Counted from the first letter of the stretch, positions 1 to 13,420 are shown. The stretch: DNA of 64,000 nucleotides from Rotaria macrura (GCA_900239685.1 OENT01000426.1:1-64000), one strand, 5' to 3'. Numbers and translations: made by a program. The notes: a model not told the origin generated them from the sequence alone.

Positions 1-654
1 CTATTCCACTCAGAATTTGATGCTGATTCCGAATATAAGTGTCTTAGGTCATAGTTTTCGGGGCCACAAACATGCCTTAATGGCCCTCGTCCTTTATATA
101 TTTGCTTGGTCTAGCTAAATTTAAATTTTGAAGAGAAATTCATTTATTCGAACAGAACCCAGAGACTGATAATAGTCCGTTGATAGTCTAACATAGAAAT
201 TAATATTTGAAATCTGCAGGGAAATATAAGAAGTTCTTCATAACTACTTTATACTATTGTGTGTAAATATTATTTACACGCGAGCTTAAGATAAGAACAA
301 TAAAAAATATTCTTCTGAGATTATTATTCTTTGTGAACAATAATCAGCAACACATATTCGGCTGTAAATAGACAAATATCATGCCCATAAACAACAAAGT
401 ATCTAGGAATCGGCTGAATGAGCTAATATGTACTGTTCATTGTTGTTATGGTTGTCACACTTATTCTGAATTATCTGTGTTTCATAATATGATGAATGTA
501 AACCTGATGCTTCCGATATTTTAAAGAAGTCAAATGATGAATCTTTATTTTCATGCAAGGTACAACACACTTCTCAACTTGACTCGATTGATTCAAAGGA
601 AAAATAAATAATGCTTGGAGCATGTACCAGAAACGTTTTGTTCTTTGATTTGTA
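1..654. other. Non-coding flank downstream of SCHIP1-like gene
   Basis: AT-rich sequence with no exon-like stretch that I can support on either strand. It lies past the stop codon of the minus-strand gene at 655 and probably includes its 3' UTR. Confidence 0.4.
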
Positions 655-1936
655 TTAAATAAACGTAGACTTTCGGAAGAGATATTGAAAAATAGATTTT
701 TTCGGTACATCCTGTTCTGGAGTTTTCCAAGTGTAAACGCATTCTATGGGTTCATTTGATGATGACTGCTGTGATGATTGAAGTCCATATTCTTGTAATC
801 GTCTAAATTAAGAAAATATTATGTAAAACAAACAAAGTACATTGTTGCTTGTATTTATCATTTTTACTTAGTCAAATCTTCAATATCAACAAGAATTGAA
901 TCTTGTTCCATACTTAAGGAGTCGCGTTCGATTAAAAGATTAACTAATTCATCATTATTCGCTTAAACATAAAAGATAGAATAAAGAATATGATATTGCG
1001 ATCCTAAATACCTTCAATACGACAGTACAGATCATTGACAATAACTTGCAATTGGGTGGTGTTCATTTCTTTCAATCGAGCAATGCTAAGTGGTTTATCA
1101 ACATTCACATCGATTCCAATCTTTAATTACACACAATAAGATATCAATCGAATTCTAATCATGTAATACATACAATATCATAAAATGAGGATCTTTTCTT
1201 TTCTGAAGCTTGCCGTTCGATTTGAACTTGCATTCGAGCCATTTTTGCACCCACTACAAGAGCAATTTTCGCTTCCTCCTAAACCAAAATAAAATTCTTC
1301 ATTGTTTTTCTTCTATTATACATTTTATGAAATAGACTAATTACTTTTAGTTTTTGCTGTTTTATGAGTATACATTCATTTCTATTGACTATAGAAGAAG
1401 AATTGACTTCATCAGTAGATTCATTTGTTTTGTCGGCATCATAATTCAAACCTGTAGCAAAAAAAATCTTCTGAATTCCATTCCTTGTCATGATATTCGG
1501 CAACTATCCATGCAGATAAACAGTTCCTTGTTGTCTAACAAGTCTTTTCTTCTCTGTTCTTCTAGAGCATGTGTTAAACATCTTTTTTTTTCTCTTAATG
1601 TTTCTATTCTTAATGTCATCCACTTTTTATTTCACATCATCAATAATGATTAATGACATTGTCTTCATCAAAAGTATTGACACAGTATTAAGCTATTTTA
1701 TTTTACCTTGCTGATGTGTTGGGATTAATTCATTATCGGCGTAATCTTCATTGTCACATTCAGAATCATCATTGATAGTTTCATCCCGAGCCTTGAAAAG
1801 AATAATGAATGAAGCAGAACACATAAAAAAGGAGGAAAGAGTGTTTTTTTAATTCAATTCTTCGAATGCGAAATCTATTTTTCAAAATTACTTGCAAACA
1901 TTCATGCCATTTCCAACGAGCTTTGTTATATACCAT
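655..1936 (-). CDS. SCHIP1: Schwannomin-interacting protein 1 (SCHIP1)-like protein
   Basis: Seven exons on the minus strand: 1936-1892, 1791-1707, 1451-1345, 1278-1174, 1120-1012, 961-868 and 802-655. All junctions are GT..AG and in phase, giving about 230 residues. The C-terminal half carries the family signature in order: EEAKIALVVGAKMARMQVQIER, then SSFYDI, then QLQVIVNDLYCRIE, then the coiled coil NDELVNLLIERDSLSMEQ and ILVDIEDLTKR. In vertebrates SCHIP1 binds merlin/schwannomin and ankyrin at axon initial segments and nodes. The N-terminal part is acidic (residues 16-45, rich in D/E/N) as in the family. The start at 1936 is the first ATG of the exon, but a CAG acceptor lies about 25 nt upstream with the frame open, so more N-terminal exons may exist. 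Family assignment comes from remembered motifs. Confidence 0.72.
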
Positions 1937-4527
1937 AACGGAGACAATCGTAAAAATATTCTGATTGACAAGTGAACTTATTTCGTATGTTTATCATTGA
2001 TCGCCATTCTTTTCCGGACAAGACGAAGACGAGACTAGAAAGACTTTTTTTGTTTCATTATCATTCTAGAAGTATCGTCGATACTGTTGTTCGATCAAAA
2101 AAGTCGGTCCGATGATGACAACATACAGTTCTGTTGTCATCGGACCGTGATTAATTTCATCATGCATATGTCAACGTCTTATTTTAGAGACGACTTGACA
2201 AGATACTCTGCCGAAATTCAATTTTAGATCATTTTTAAAATTACGAATATAAAAATAGAGAGTTATGTGTGATATGTCGATGATTAATCATTGATTCTAC
2301 TATTTTCACTAGCGAAATATATACACTACGATTGATAATGGAAAAAAATATAGAAACACGGAGAAGCATCAAATGAATTTAGTCAATAGACTTACTGTTG
2401 ATCTCAACTGAGAATGATCTAGATTTGAATCGAATTGAATGTTCTTATTGTAAAGATAATACAAATATAAATCCATAGGCAAAGAAGAAGTTAGCTGTTA
2501 AAAACACAAGCTTCTAATTGGAAATGACTCGAGCACTTTTTCTGCGAGAAAGGATAAAACTGAGAAAATGATCAGAGGCGTTATGTTCGTAATGGAATGA
2601 CAATGGTGACCTGTTTAAAAACGAGAAAGAGAAAACAATTATGACGTTTCGTACACGCATAATGTTTCATGAGCTTTTTTTCTATGAAACTACATAATTA
2701 TCGACAATTACTATTATTGTTGAGTTAATACCTTTAGGTATTATTAATTTTGCTTTGTATAGATAATGGAATCACCATCAAAAGTTGACTGTTACATAAT
2801 GATATTTTCAAGGCTTTACATTGAAATAGTTGTTGATTAGTAACTATGCTTTCTGTATGCAGCTTTTGTAGGAAGAAAGTCTACATTAGTAAATAATTTC
2901 TGTATTTAAATGTATTTATGGGTTTTTCTCTCAATAGTTTCAGTTACGTATGCGACACAAGCAACTTGTGCTGCATGATTAAAAAAATCTTCTAGTCGTC
3001 ATTAAAATCATCTTCGTCATGAAATTGAAGTTCTACGTTCACATTAGAACGAGTGCAATAGGAGAGAAACGTGCTTGAATGACTTCTCATACACCAAGAG
3101 AATCATTCAAATTAAAATTTTATATAAAACTAGTTTTTAATTAAGACTTATATTAATGTAGCAATATCATAGAAACATGAAAAACAGTGAAAACCAAGAA
3201 ATTTTCAAGTCAACCAAATGAATATGAGGCAGAAAATGTAATACTGCACACAACAGTATCTAGTATATTTTTGATCGTAGATCAATCGAATTATACAAGA
3301 AATATCCAATAGACAGAAAGTAGATTATATAGAATTGTTCCGATCTTCAAAAATGTTGCCAAAAGAGAAAATTTTTCTCGTCGAGATTCTCAGTGTCTTT
3401 TGTTACTTATTAATCTATTCTGATCAAAGAAAAGGAAATGGTGGTCTGTTATAAATTCAAAGAAAACAAAGGATGTCATAGAATATGCATCTGATTGCTA
3501 GGCATTTTTCGAACTGAACGCATTCATGTAAACAAAACTCTTAAAACATCACGATTAAATGTACAGGGAAACAAAATACATCTAACTATAAGCTATAAAT
3601 GACATATTCTACAAGCATTATTTCATTCTCAGTTTGGACCGCTTGAAGTCTGTAACTCTGCAAAATAAACCTGTCTTTATACTTTGTAAATAGTAATTAG
3701 TTTGATATTGAACAAAGATGAAAAACGTCATAAATAGAAGTATGTCATTATTTGTTTATAGACAACTCAACTTAACATTCAAATGTAATTCTGACTGACT
3801 TGTCGTGTAGAATAATTATGCTTATAATTCTGACTTTAATACGATGCGCATTCAACGTGATAGATAGTGCAAAAGCTCACTGAAAAATATTCTAGTAGAT
3901 ATCTTCAATGCAAAAAAAGAAACACAAAAGTGAACGATGCTAAATTTACAATAGACATTGGTGGTATTGTCAGCATGATGAAAAAGTTTTCTAAAGTGTG
4001 CGCTATCAATGATAGAAATGATTCTTAGAGTTGTTGGTAACATGGCATAGACATATTCATGTAAGTGTTATATGTGTTTTTTTAAATTAAGTTAAATGGT
4101 ATGAAAATCAATGATAAATACAATACGATTGATTCATTTCAATCGTGTTAAGTTAATAACTAGACCTAAATGAAGATTGCTAAGCCTCGGGCGAATATGA
4201 TACTGAAATCATTCATTCAATTATTAATCAAACGATGAACCTGCATGCTGCTATTGCTAATACAAGCATAATGGTCCATAGTCGATTTACAACATCCTAG
4301 CGATCAAACTAGGTTTCAATTAGATCATGATTATGCCTATTGTATGGATTGGCGTTTCGTTGTGAGAAAACAATAAAAATATCATTGAATGAAAAATGAT
4401 TTATAAATTAAATTTTCTAGTTTTTATTGTTTCTTGTTTTACTTTCAGATAACCGTTTATCATCTTTGTGTTTGTTTGTTTGTTTGTTTAGTTCTGTTCG
4501 TCAAAGATTTGATCATTCTTATAGTTG
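1937..4527. other. Gene-free stretch upstream of SCHIP1-like gene
   Basis: No open reading frame with exon character was found. The part nearest 1937 should hold the promoter or further 5' exons of the SCHIP1-like gene. A strong imperfect hairpin at 2105-2147 is listed separately. Confidence 0.35.
2105..2147. repeat. Imperfect hairpin (16-bp stem)
   Basis: Left arm 2105-2123 and right arm 2132-2147 are inverted copies (CGGTCCGATGA..CAACA), pairing over 16 bases with a 3-base bulge (TGA) in the left arm and an 8-base loop. It lies about 170 bp upstream of the first SCHIP1-like exon. It could be a transposon relic, a structured 5' UTR or a binding site; nothing in the sequence decides. Confidence 0.6.
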
Positions 4528-6297
4528 CTACTCTTCATAATCATAATCTTTTCTCATTAGTTCTACGATAGATTCATGCAATCTAAAAGTCTTTGGATAT
4601 ACTTTTTGTGAATTGAATGGAGACTTTACCATGTCATTTAGATTACTACTTTCAAATGTAGCGTCCCGTGACAATCTATGATCCTGTAAAAGAACTACAT
4701 ATTAATTTTCATCTTTATTAATTTACAATCGAAAATCGAAAATCAAATAGTAAATATGGTATGTATGAGAAAGACGGAAGAAAAAAAAGTTGAAAGATAA
4801 ATGTCGAAAATTAAGATCTTAATGTTCTGCATGAAAAAATTATTTTGGTACCACAGCACTGTAATCCCCTTTTATGAAATAAAGGGTCTTATTAAAAAAA
4901 TCCATTTGTTTAATGTACGCGTCTGCAACGCGTGAAAATCATAATAAAAAAGCAATGAAATACCTTATTGACATTGATTTATTTGTGAAGATTTTGAAAA
5001 TTATATGATGAATAATGAAGGGAAGCTTCACATCTGAAAAATTTGACAAAAATTTGACAGGCGACTGATGACGGTTAATTCAAGTGGCGGATGCCATTGG
5101 ATCTAATCTGAAAGCTAACGGATCCGATGGGAATCCGTTGGAAGTTGTCTGATTGACCGTGGTCCCTGTCGGAATACCACGGATTCCGACAAGTTCAGAC
5201 AGGATTCTGTTGGAATTCTTGGGATCCAATTGGGTAGCTTCGTCCTGAACTATCATAGACGTTTGCCAATAAATCTGTCTAAGAATCCTGAGGTTTTATA
5301 CAACAAGATTTATTATCATACTAAGTTACCTGAACAAAATGTTATCAATACGTCCGAATGATCACTACAATCTTTATTAATTAATCGAACGCTCACATAG
5401 TTGTTCATCAAAGGGACTCTGTCTATCGCTAGATTTCCGCTACTAGTATAGGTAAGTCGATGATTAAAATTAGCAATAGAAAAATTGATAAACGAGTAAA
5501 GTTCGAAAACGTGGCTTCAATAAATATAGAACAAAAGAAAATAAATATTGCTTCGTTTTGACATTTGTTCTTCTATATTTTTTTCCTTCGACAAAAACTA
5601 CTTGGACATTTATTTTTCAACGTTTATTTTTCGACATTTTTTCCTTCGGTCTGTTATCATTCAATTGTAAATATATTCAAGATGATTAAAAAGAAGTCTG
5701 ATTGATGTATGACTGAAATTTTTAGTAAGTCATGATTGTGGTTGTATCATGCTCAAATAACTATAGAACATCACTTATTTTCTTCAATTGGTTATATTAT
5801 ACGTGATTATTTAGATTAATTGTGGTAAGCGTTTTCATTAGAATTCTGATAAAAAGCCAATAGAATTTTACGGTAAGTAGAGTTAACAACAGATTCGATC
5901 ATTCCTTTTAGATATTTACTCATACCTTTTCTTGTCTAATCAAATAGGAATTTTGAAAAAATGTAGAACGCTGGTATTATGTAATGGTAATTTTATTTTA
6001 AATAGAAGAATAAAGTGTAGTTGTATATGGTAAAGAAGGCAAAATTAAATGCTTTAGCATTTAATTTTCTTGCATGCCTAGTGCTCTAAGATGTTTCTTT
6101 CACTGTCTCTGGAGGACTGCCTCTATCAATCAAAATGTAAAAATGTCTCGAACAGCTAGCCATTTTTGAACCTGATAGTTGTCATCCATTAGAATTCCCA
6201 ACGATGAAGTAATTTTAAAATTTCTTTTATCGTCATAGTTGAACGATATTATTCGATAAGGCTCTTGTTTTTTTTCAGTTTCTGCATCTTTTTCAAG
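4528..6297 (-). CDS. Possible two-exon gene fragment, function unknown
   Basis: The 3' exon (4683-4528) starts after a clean acceptor (TTCTTTTACAG) and encodes 51 residues ending ELMRKDYDYEE before a TAG. It is polar and looks like a cytoplasmic C-terminal tail. A second candidate exon (6297-6172, 42 codons, ..KQEPYRIISFNYDDKRNF..ILMDDNYQ) ends at CAG/GTTC. Both are in phase 0, so they can be joined over a 1.5 kb intron that contains a repeat island. I recognise no family. No upstream exons were found, so this may be a gene remnant or two unrelated stretches. Confidence 0.25.
5085..5247. repeat. Motif-repeat island, GGATCC/GGAATCC type
   Basis: About 160 bp made of degenerate copies of GGATCCGATGGGAATCCG and its reverse complement, much richer in GC than its surroundings. 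The ends form an imperfect inverted pair (GCCATTGGATC at the left, CCAATTGGATCCC reversed at the right). No target duplication was found. It resembles the hAT-type elements at 17890 and 43687 in architecture, so it is probably a small non-autonomous DNA transposon. Confidence 0.5.
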
Positions 6298-9200
6298 CTT
6301 AGATTGAAAAACCAGACGTAAAATCTTGAACAATAGGTATGATCGTACAGAAAAATTGTCGTTTCTGGAATTTTACATCAATGCGTACTGTAAGATTCTT
6401 GTAGGATCTTATCGTCTTATAAAATTTTCTATAATATTACAGTAAGATTTGATATGACAATAAGATTTGTCAAGAATTGTGCAGTGTCACTTAATGTAGG
6501 ATTTCTGAAACGCCGATTTACGTCTAATTTTACAAGATCATACACGATCAGATTCACGATCGTCAAAGATGTTTCTATATGATTTTTCGAGTTGAGAGTG
6601 TATGGAAGCATGTTCTGAACTAATACCCTGTTGTGCAGTCCCTTTTATCGTTGAAGAGAGACAAAAAAATGCCATACTATTATATCACTTATACATGTGC
6701 CGTTCACGCGATATGACAGTAATCAAGACACAATAATCGTAATAAAATACCGTGAATAAGTAATAGATTAAAGGAGCTGTTGTAGCGTCAAGATGACTAG
6801 TATCTGAAGGAAGCTCATACCTCAACTATAATTCACTCACACAGATTGTACTTGATGCAAATATAAACATATAAATGAGAGTGATGCAATTGTACTGGAT
6901 TAGATTTTGACATTTACTTAACACTGTGCACCTGCCAACTCATTGCAACTTTGTAAGGTTAGTATCAACTCTTTTCTTTCGATTCGATTGCCTTAGGTAA
7001 CTGTTCTAGAGAGCAAGTTAATTATTCTACTGCACATAAGACAGAATTACACGACTACAAAACTCATCCTACAAAGTGAGTGGCCAATAGTCTAGTAATC
7101 GTTTTGATAATATGCTTTACGACGTTCAAAAGTGTTGAATTCGTGATTGAGACGCTGATTTTATTTTTGAGTCGTAGATTTCATTGACGATATCATCAAC
7201 TGATAGAAAATATCCTGCTTTCAACATTATCACGAATGAGACACTCACTGCAGATTCATACATGAGTATTATATCAAGAAAAAGTTGACTTCACTTCACG
7301 GATCAATTTTTCACATTATCTCCGTACATAGATTTCTCAAGTCGATGAAAAAAGTAGATTATAAAGATACATTTGAAACAGACAATTGTTTTCTATGGTT
7401 GCTATGACCTTCGATTGTAATCTCATTCTCTTTTGTAATACTTCTATCAAGCCCGACTACGCATCATTCTCCGAACTATGATTAAGTACGAGACCGTTTT
7501 TCTAACTACAATAAATAATCAAATTATTTTCTACGTCTAGATTTTGTCCGAGAACACATCAGAAACTTTACGATCTTAGCTTCGTTCTGATCGTTGATTG
7601 ATTGCAGATCAATCTGCTATGATTATCTTCAACGCATTATACGTTTAGTATTAGCTTGTTTCAATCGTTTTGTTTCCAGTTTATTTTTTATTCTCCAAGT
7701 ACTCTACCCTAACTTTGCGATTCTTCAATGTTATTAAAAAAATAGGTATCTAACTTTTTGATTAAACTAAATAGAATTCGTGAAGGATAACGTTTTTATT
7801 CAGTTATATAACTGAACGGAAACAGAATATTCAAGTTTTTTTTAATAAATTTCATTCAAAATATATGTTTTCTTTTCAAATTTTATGGAGGTAGACGAAA
7901 TGTATTCGAAAAAGAATATAATTAAAGCTTAGGTGTTCATTTTTTGTTGTACGCGGTAAGAATCGAAGAAGCATGTACATTCAGTGTGTTTTCAGACATT
8001 TTTAGAAGTTGCACCGTACAAAAAATTTATTTGTCGTTTTTGTTCTGCGAAACGGCATGCTTGTTGAAGCGTTCAAAGTATACTCAATGGAAAATTTTCA
8101 ACAGTTTTTTCTCAAGAGATTCTATCATCTAGGTAATTAGCTATGTACTCGCTCGTGCCTAAAAAACACAATTCGATTTTACGATTCATCCCCTATAGAC
8201 AGTTGCCGTAATGACTTATTAGAAAACAAGGATTTGACTCAAAGTATTTTCTGTGGGAGAAAGATATATTCGCATGAGGTGTAATTTTGTGTACTATTAT
8301 GTTGATCATATGTAGTTGCCGTGTTAGAACGTAGTTTCTCCATTAAAGACTAAGAAGAATGTTTTCAATTCCTACTTTGGAAATTAAATTTCTTTAATTA
8401 AACTCAGTTTCCTATCACCATTTTCATCTATACATGTTCAAAGTTATAGCGAAATTAAGTAGACTCATATCATTTAAATTTCCATTAGCTATAAATAACA
8501 TGATGCTTTTAGACGCGTCAAACACATTTTTAAGCTAATGAAAAGTTCAAAATTTTCTTATTGAATTCTATTGCTTTTCTCTTCATGATTTAGTATTGGT
8601 TAAGTTTTACAAGCACACTTCGAGATTTTAGCATGTTTCAGTTATTCAAACGAATGTTTTTTTACACGAAGAAAAGATTACGTATACTTCTAATCTAGAA
8701 GATACTCTCAGGCATCCAGAAGTTTATGTTACTGCTAACTATGACCAATAAGTAATTTTCTAACAACCATCTGCTACGGCAACAATTCCGACGAGTACTA
8801 TTTTAGCTAATGAAAGAAAAAAAGTCATAAAATTACTACATGATTACGTCATACAGATATGACTATCAGTGGTATAATATCCATTGTTTAGATTGTCGCT
8901 CCCGTCCATTTCATTTTAGTCGTGATGGACAGTTTAGTTGAAACTCTAATAAAACATTGTCATGATTAGAGCATCTTTAGCTGATTCCTGCTTATATATA
9001 TTCATTTGATCGAACCAAATCTAAGTCTCAATTTATTATTCTGGAATTTATTTTTACGTAACAAAATTTTCCCATTAAAATTAGTCGATTCCAAGGCGAG
9101 CATTTTCACTAAGAATGCATCCATTTTCTGAACGAAAAATAGATTGAAGCAGTTCAATAACTTCTTAATGTCAAGAAGGAGATCATCTTTTAAAAATCTT

Positions 9201-9768
9201 TGACCTTTCTGAATATGTTCCGCTTTGGATGACTTTTTATCATATAATTTTCAATGTATGTTTAATTCTTTTCTTGTTCTTTTCAGCTTCACTGAGTCAA
9301 TGATAATATCATCAGCAAGATTTGCATGCATACTGGTTACTCGTTAGATAGAAAATTGAATTCTTATTCACCAGATAGTATACGGTTTTTTACAGAATGG
9401 TTTCTAATAAAAAAAGGCTTAACCTTGTAATCTGCCACTTTAATCTATCATATTTTTATTTAGAGAAATAGAATTAATCGATTTTTTGTTTATAAGTTCA
9501 ATCAATACGCTAATGAGTTTAGACGTAATCTTCTGTAATAGATTATTGCCTAGGTTAATGTCGTTCATCTATGTTCATCATTTTTACATGTGTAGACTAT
9601 AGCGATCACTCGTGAGGGTAGCGTGTAAACACATCCAGATGGTGAATGGCTTTTTTTTCTAACCATTCCCATTGGTTTCATTTTAACGCTACCGTCGATG
9701 TGCTTGCCAGCTGCTCTGATTAACGACTAGTATAACTATTTGTTTCCGTCCGGAATGATTCTATTGCA
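6298..9768. other. Gene-free stretch before PGAM5
   Basis: AT-rich, full of stops in all frames. Small open frames such as 7944-8132 show no splice sites, composition or motif that would support a gene. Promoter and possible 5' UTR exons of the PGAM5-like gene should lie near 9.6-9.8 kb, where pyrimidine tracts ending in CAG occur. Confidence 0.35.
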
Positions 9769-10891
9769 ATGGTTGTTTTGAGAGATACTTTCCTTTTTTA
9801 TTTCAGCATGCACACTACATCAAAGAATAGTGGTCTACATCGATCATTATTTTTACAGATGTGTGTCATCTGTTTGCATTTGACACAACGCTTTCTAGCA
9901 GTACGTTTTTTTGTTGGACTTTTTACTGGAGTTATTTTTACCATAATTATTTATCATCTTAAAGAACCAATAGAGAAACCAATATTCCGTCCAGATCAAT
10001 CGAAATTTGAGTATGAAAAAAATCAATTACCATTAGAAAATATTCATACAAGTCAATCAACGATTTGGAATAGTTCCTGGGATAGGTATAATGCATTTTT
10101 ACAAATAAATAATGCTTAGACAAAATGTTAATCTTGTTACTCTTGTTAGTTTAAAGACTGAAAGTAAATGGTCACGTCATCTTTATTTAATACGGCACGG
10201 TCAATATTTTGATAATGCTCGAACATTGACTGAAATGAAATTAACATTACTTGGCAAAGAACAATTAGAATATACAGGGAAACGTTTGAACCAAATGAAT
10301 ATAAAATTTGATCGTATTATTCATTCTGGTATGGTTCGAGCGTACGAAAGTGCGTTTATTATTAATCAGCAACTTGATTCAAAACTTGCATTGACGGAAG
10401 ATAAAAATTTATCAGAAGGTTTACCGGTTGCACCGATTCCTTTCGTAGGAATTTCTCAACGTGATGTTGACGTATGATTCGAATCATTTAAAAACAATTG
10501 ACATCCATTCTTTTTTTCCTCACATGAAAAAATATTATTTTTCAGGGTTATGGTGATAAGAACAGAATTGACACAGCTTTCGCCACATATTTTCATCGAG
10601 CCCGAAGCAATGATAAAAAAGAAACGCATGAAATTATTGTATTTCATGCAAATATTTTACGTTATTTTATTTGCAAGTAAGATTTCACTTAAGATATCAA
10701 TACAATCTGCATGTACACATATATTGTTTTAAATTCAAATTAGAATCATGCAATTTCCAATTCAAGCATGGCTAAGAATAACATTGAATCATGGTTCCAT
10801 AACGCAAATAACTATCTTAAGTGATGGAGGTGTTCTACTGAAAAGTGTCGGTGATAGCGGATTCATTCCATCGAATAAATTGACATTCTAG
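9769..10891 (+). CDS. PGAM5: PGAM5-like mitochondrial Ser/Thr phosphatase
   Basis: Four exons: 9769-10085, 10150-10471, 10546-10676 and 10744-10891. Introns are 64-74 nt, phases agree, and the product is 305 residues (human 289). An N-terminal membrane segment (FFVGLFTGVIFTIIIYH, about 47-63) is followed by IWNSSWD, the counterpart of the WDxNWD multimerisation motif. The histidine phosphatase domain starts with HLYLIRHGQ, whose His is the phospho-acceptor. Next come RAYESAF, SEGLPV, the second catalytic His in IIVFHANILRYF, and the family end WLRITLNHGSIT.. GDSGFIP.NKLTF. PGAM5 is a phosphatase anchored in mitochondrial membrane that acts on ASK1, FUNDC1 and Drp1 in mitophagy and cell death. 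The start is uncertain: a second in-frame ATG at 9808 follows a good acceptor (TTTTATTTCAG), so 9769-9805 could be intronic. Confidence 0.88.
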
Positions 10892-12735
10892 TATTTGTTT
10901 TTTCTTATATTTTATGAAAATATCATAGAGCCCCTTGTCTTCTGCGACATATTGTAACAGATTGGTTTTCACCGTTTTATTTTGTACAATACAGATAAAA
11001 AAATATATTTACAAGCATGCAGTACCATTCAAACATTAGATGTACGAGCGAAACTTTTGATCGTTAGTTAATGGTTACTTGATTAGTATTCATTCTAGCA
11101 ATTAAATCGTGTCATGTCGACTAATTCAATGTTGTAGTATGTGATAAAACTAAATTTATCTCATCTTTCATTACTGAAGAGAATACGATACTGAGGAATG
11201 GTTGAATCAAGTGCGTTTTGATGTAGAGCTTCTCATCAAAACAAAAACAAAACGGATATATTTTGAAAAACAATACACAACTATTTCATTATTGCAATAA
11301 GCATCGTATGAATTTCGTGCATTTACTCTTTTACTTTGTATTTACGAACAGTATTGCTAAGAAAAAGATTGAAAAGTGTAGACAGTATGAAAAATGATTA
11401 TTTTGGTTTGTAAAAGGTTCATATGAGTGTTTTTATCGTGTAGCACTCAATGTGCAGAATTAGTCGCTTTTCGCCGACGACTTTACTACTCTGATTCCGA
11501 CTTCACCGGAATAAATTTTCTCTGGCAGTGATATTGGAGACAAAGAAAAAATTCTTTCGGTGCAGTTCAGGATCATAGAAAAACGTTGTCTGAGGAAACT
11601 GAATTCGACGAAATCGGAAGTTACCAATGTGCAGACTTCTTTTCTTTTGAACCATCTTATACTGGTTTATAATCAATCTTAGTCCTATTTATTGAGACTT
11701 AGCTAACAATTAAGTCATGCTATTATTCTTTTAATCACGCACATATCGTCGAACTTTGGCAAATTCTTGCTCGAAAGAAATGAATAGTACTGAAAAAGAA
11801 ATTTCAAGGGTATAGATTAGCATGCTCCACAATTCCTTCACTGTTGCATTCTATCTATAAAAAGATAATGTACGAGATTAAAGAACTGCTTATCGAGATA
11901 TAATCAAAACTGTTGCTACTAACCATAATAAACCAATAAATGATTGAATGCTATTGATATAAATGTCAATGTCAATTGACCAGTGCTATTCTCATAAACA
12001 TTTTACTAGAGACTAAATAGCAACAGAAACAAATGAGTTCACTGTAGCGGGTCACTAAATGTGCTACGAGCGTATGAATACGCAAAGACTAAATATAATA
12101 TCAAACTCGTCTTTATCGTTTTAGAATGAATCTTCTTATCGGGCAAGTTTTATTGTCAAGAAACTATTCGAAGTTCAAATTAAAATTAAACCTATTTCAA
12201 TATGCATTGCGATATGTAACTTCGTTTTTATCACAGTATGCTAACCATGCATGAAGCGGTCAAAAGGAAAGAAAATCATGCTATGAAAAATATCATAAAT
12301 AAAGAAAAAAAAGAGAAAAATTCACGTTTGAGTTCACAAAAAACCACAATGAATATCTGAGAAACTCGATCCTTATGTCTTTTCTTCGTTAGTGTCATTT
12401 TTTCATACGAAACTGTGTGAAATCAGAAGTCATTATATCCCGAGAACTGATCAAAATAGAAATCGAAAATTATAAATTAGTGCATTTCTGGATTGTTGCG
12501 TCATTGATAAGTGTATGGACTAGTGCGTTAATAGGAACACGTTTCCATATTTACGATAGTTCCTGGATGAAATCAATCTATTACATACATCTAAAACAGT
12601 GGTCAAAGCTGTTTCAAATTATAGCATCGAATCACATTGAGTAAGATGATTGGTATGACACTGCGTGTTTACATTACAGAAAATGAAATGATTGAAAACA
12701 AAATTCATATACATATATATTGACCTACATGGCTG
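10892..12735. other. Gene-free stretch after PGAM5
   Basis: AT-rich with no supported exon. The 75-codon frame at 12417-12644 has no recognisable features and no clear splice sites. Confidence 0.3.
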
Positions 12736-12890
12736 AATACGGGATGAAACTAGAGACCTGCGGGACAAACTATTGCCTGTCTCAAATCTCGTCTGTTGCG
12801 TTCCGAAAATTTTTGAATTGTTCCGATCTCGTCTTTCCCGTCCCAAAATTTTCCGAATAGACCCGTGAAATCTCGTTTGTCCCGTTCACA
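12736..12890. repeat. Motif-repeat island, TCTCGT..TCCCG type (left part)
   Basis: Degenerate reiterations of TCTCGTTTGTCCCGT and CCCGAAAATTTTCGAAT, with the complementary orientation (GGGATGAAACTAGAGACC) at its left edge. Related text recurs at 13292-13420, so the two may be halves of one element or two copies. Boundaries are approximate and no target duplication was found. Confidence 0.45.
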
Positions 12891-12997
12891 AAAAAAATGT
12901 TTAGATGACGTTTATTTTCTGATAGTGGTAACACTATAACTGATCGTAGAACATGACTCGATACAGATAAAATTAGTAATTTGTTATTTATCAACAG

Positions 12998-13187
12998 AAA
13001 TGTACCAGTGTTAAAAGATATTCATCCATCGATTGATAAAGTGTGCACAAATAGAAATCATCGATTAACTTCAACTGATTCAGCACTTACTGCAGCACAA
13101 AATAAAAAAGGAAATTAACCACTGGAAGTCCAGAATTACACGAAGAAACAGCTGATGAAAATGATGATGATGATGAACAGATTTAAA
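12998..13187 (+). pseudogene. Orphan terminal exon with a -1 frameshift
   Basis: After a good acceptor (TTATTTATCAACAG) an open frame reads NVPVLKDIHPSIDKVCTNRN, goes on through STDSALTAAQNKK, and hits a stop just after a run of six A (13104-13109). One base later the frame continues as RKLTTGSPELHEETADENDDDDEQI and ends in TAA. The acidic tail and the continuity across the shift suggest a real C-terminal exon broken by one missing base, either by mutation or by a sequencing error in the A run. No upstream exons are visible. Repeat islands lie on both sides. I do not recognise the family. Confidence 0.4.
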
Positions 13188-13291
13188 TGAAGCTTTCAAT
13201 ATTTTTTTCTGTGATTCATTTAGATACTAAGATTTTCGTCATAAATAAAAAGCAAAAGGGGTATAATATGTTTTAATATAGCAATTCTGAA

Positions 13292-13420
13292 ATTCGGGGC
13301 AATATTGTTTTTCTAATTGTCCTAATTCCGTTTGTTTCGTCCCGAAATATTTTCAGGACTGCTCCATTTGTCCCAGGGGACAGGAAAAACAGGATTTTTC
13401 TGGACTCGAGACTGTCCCAC
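13292..13420. repeat. Motif-repeat island, GTCCC/GGGAC type (right part)
   Basis: About 130 bp of degenerate copies of TCCGTTTGTTTCGTCCCGAAA, CATTTGTCCCAGGGGACAGG and GACTGTCCCACGGGACTG, containing short palindromes (GTCCCAGGGGAC, GTCCCACGGGAC). Same vocabulary as 12736-12890. Confidence 0.45.

Noticed and set aside
10086..10149. Apparent stop codon and frameshift in PGAM5
   Set aside because: A GT..AG intron of 64 nt with matching phase removes it and restores the WD..SRHLYLIRHG continuity, so the gene is not broken here.
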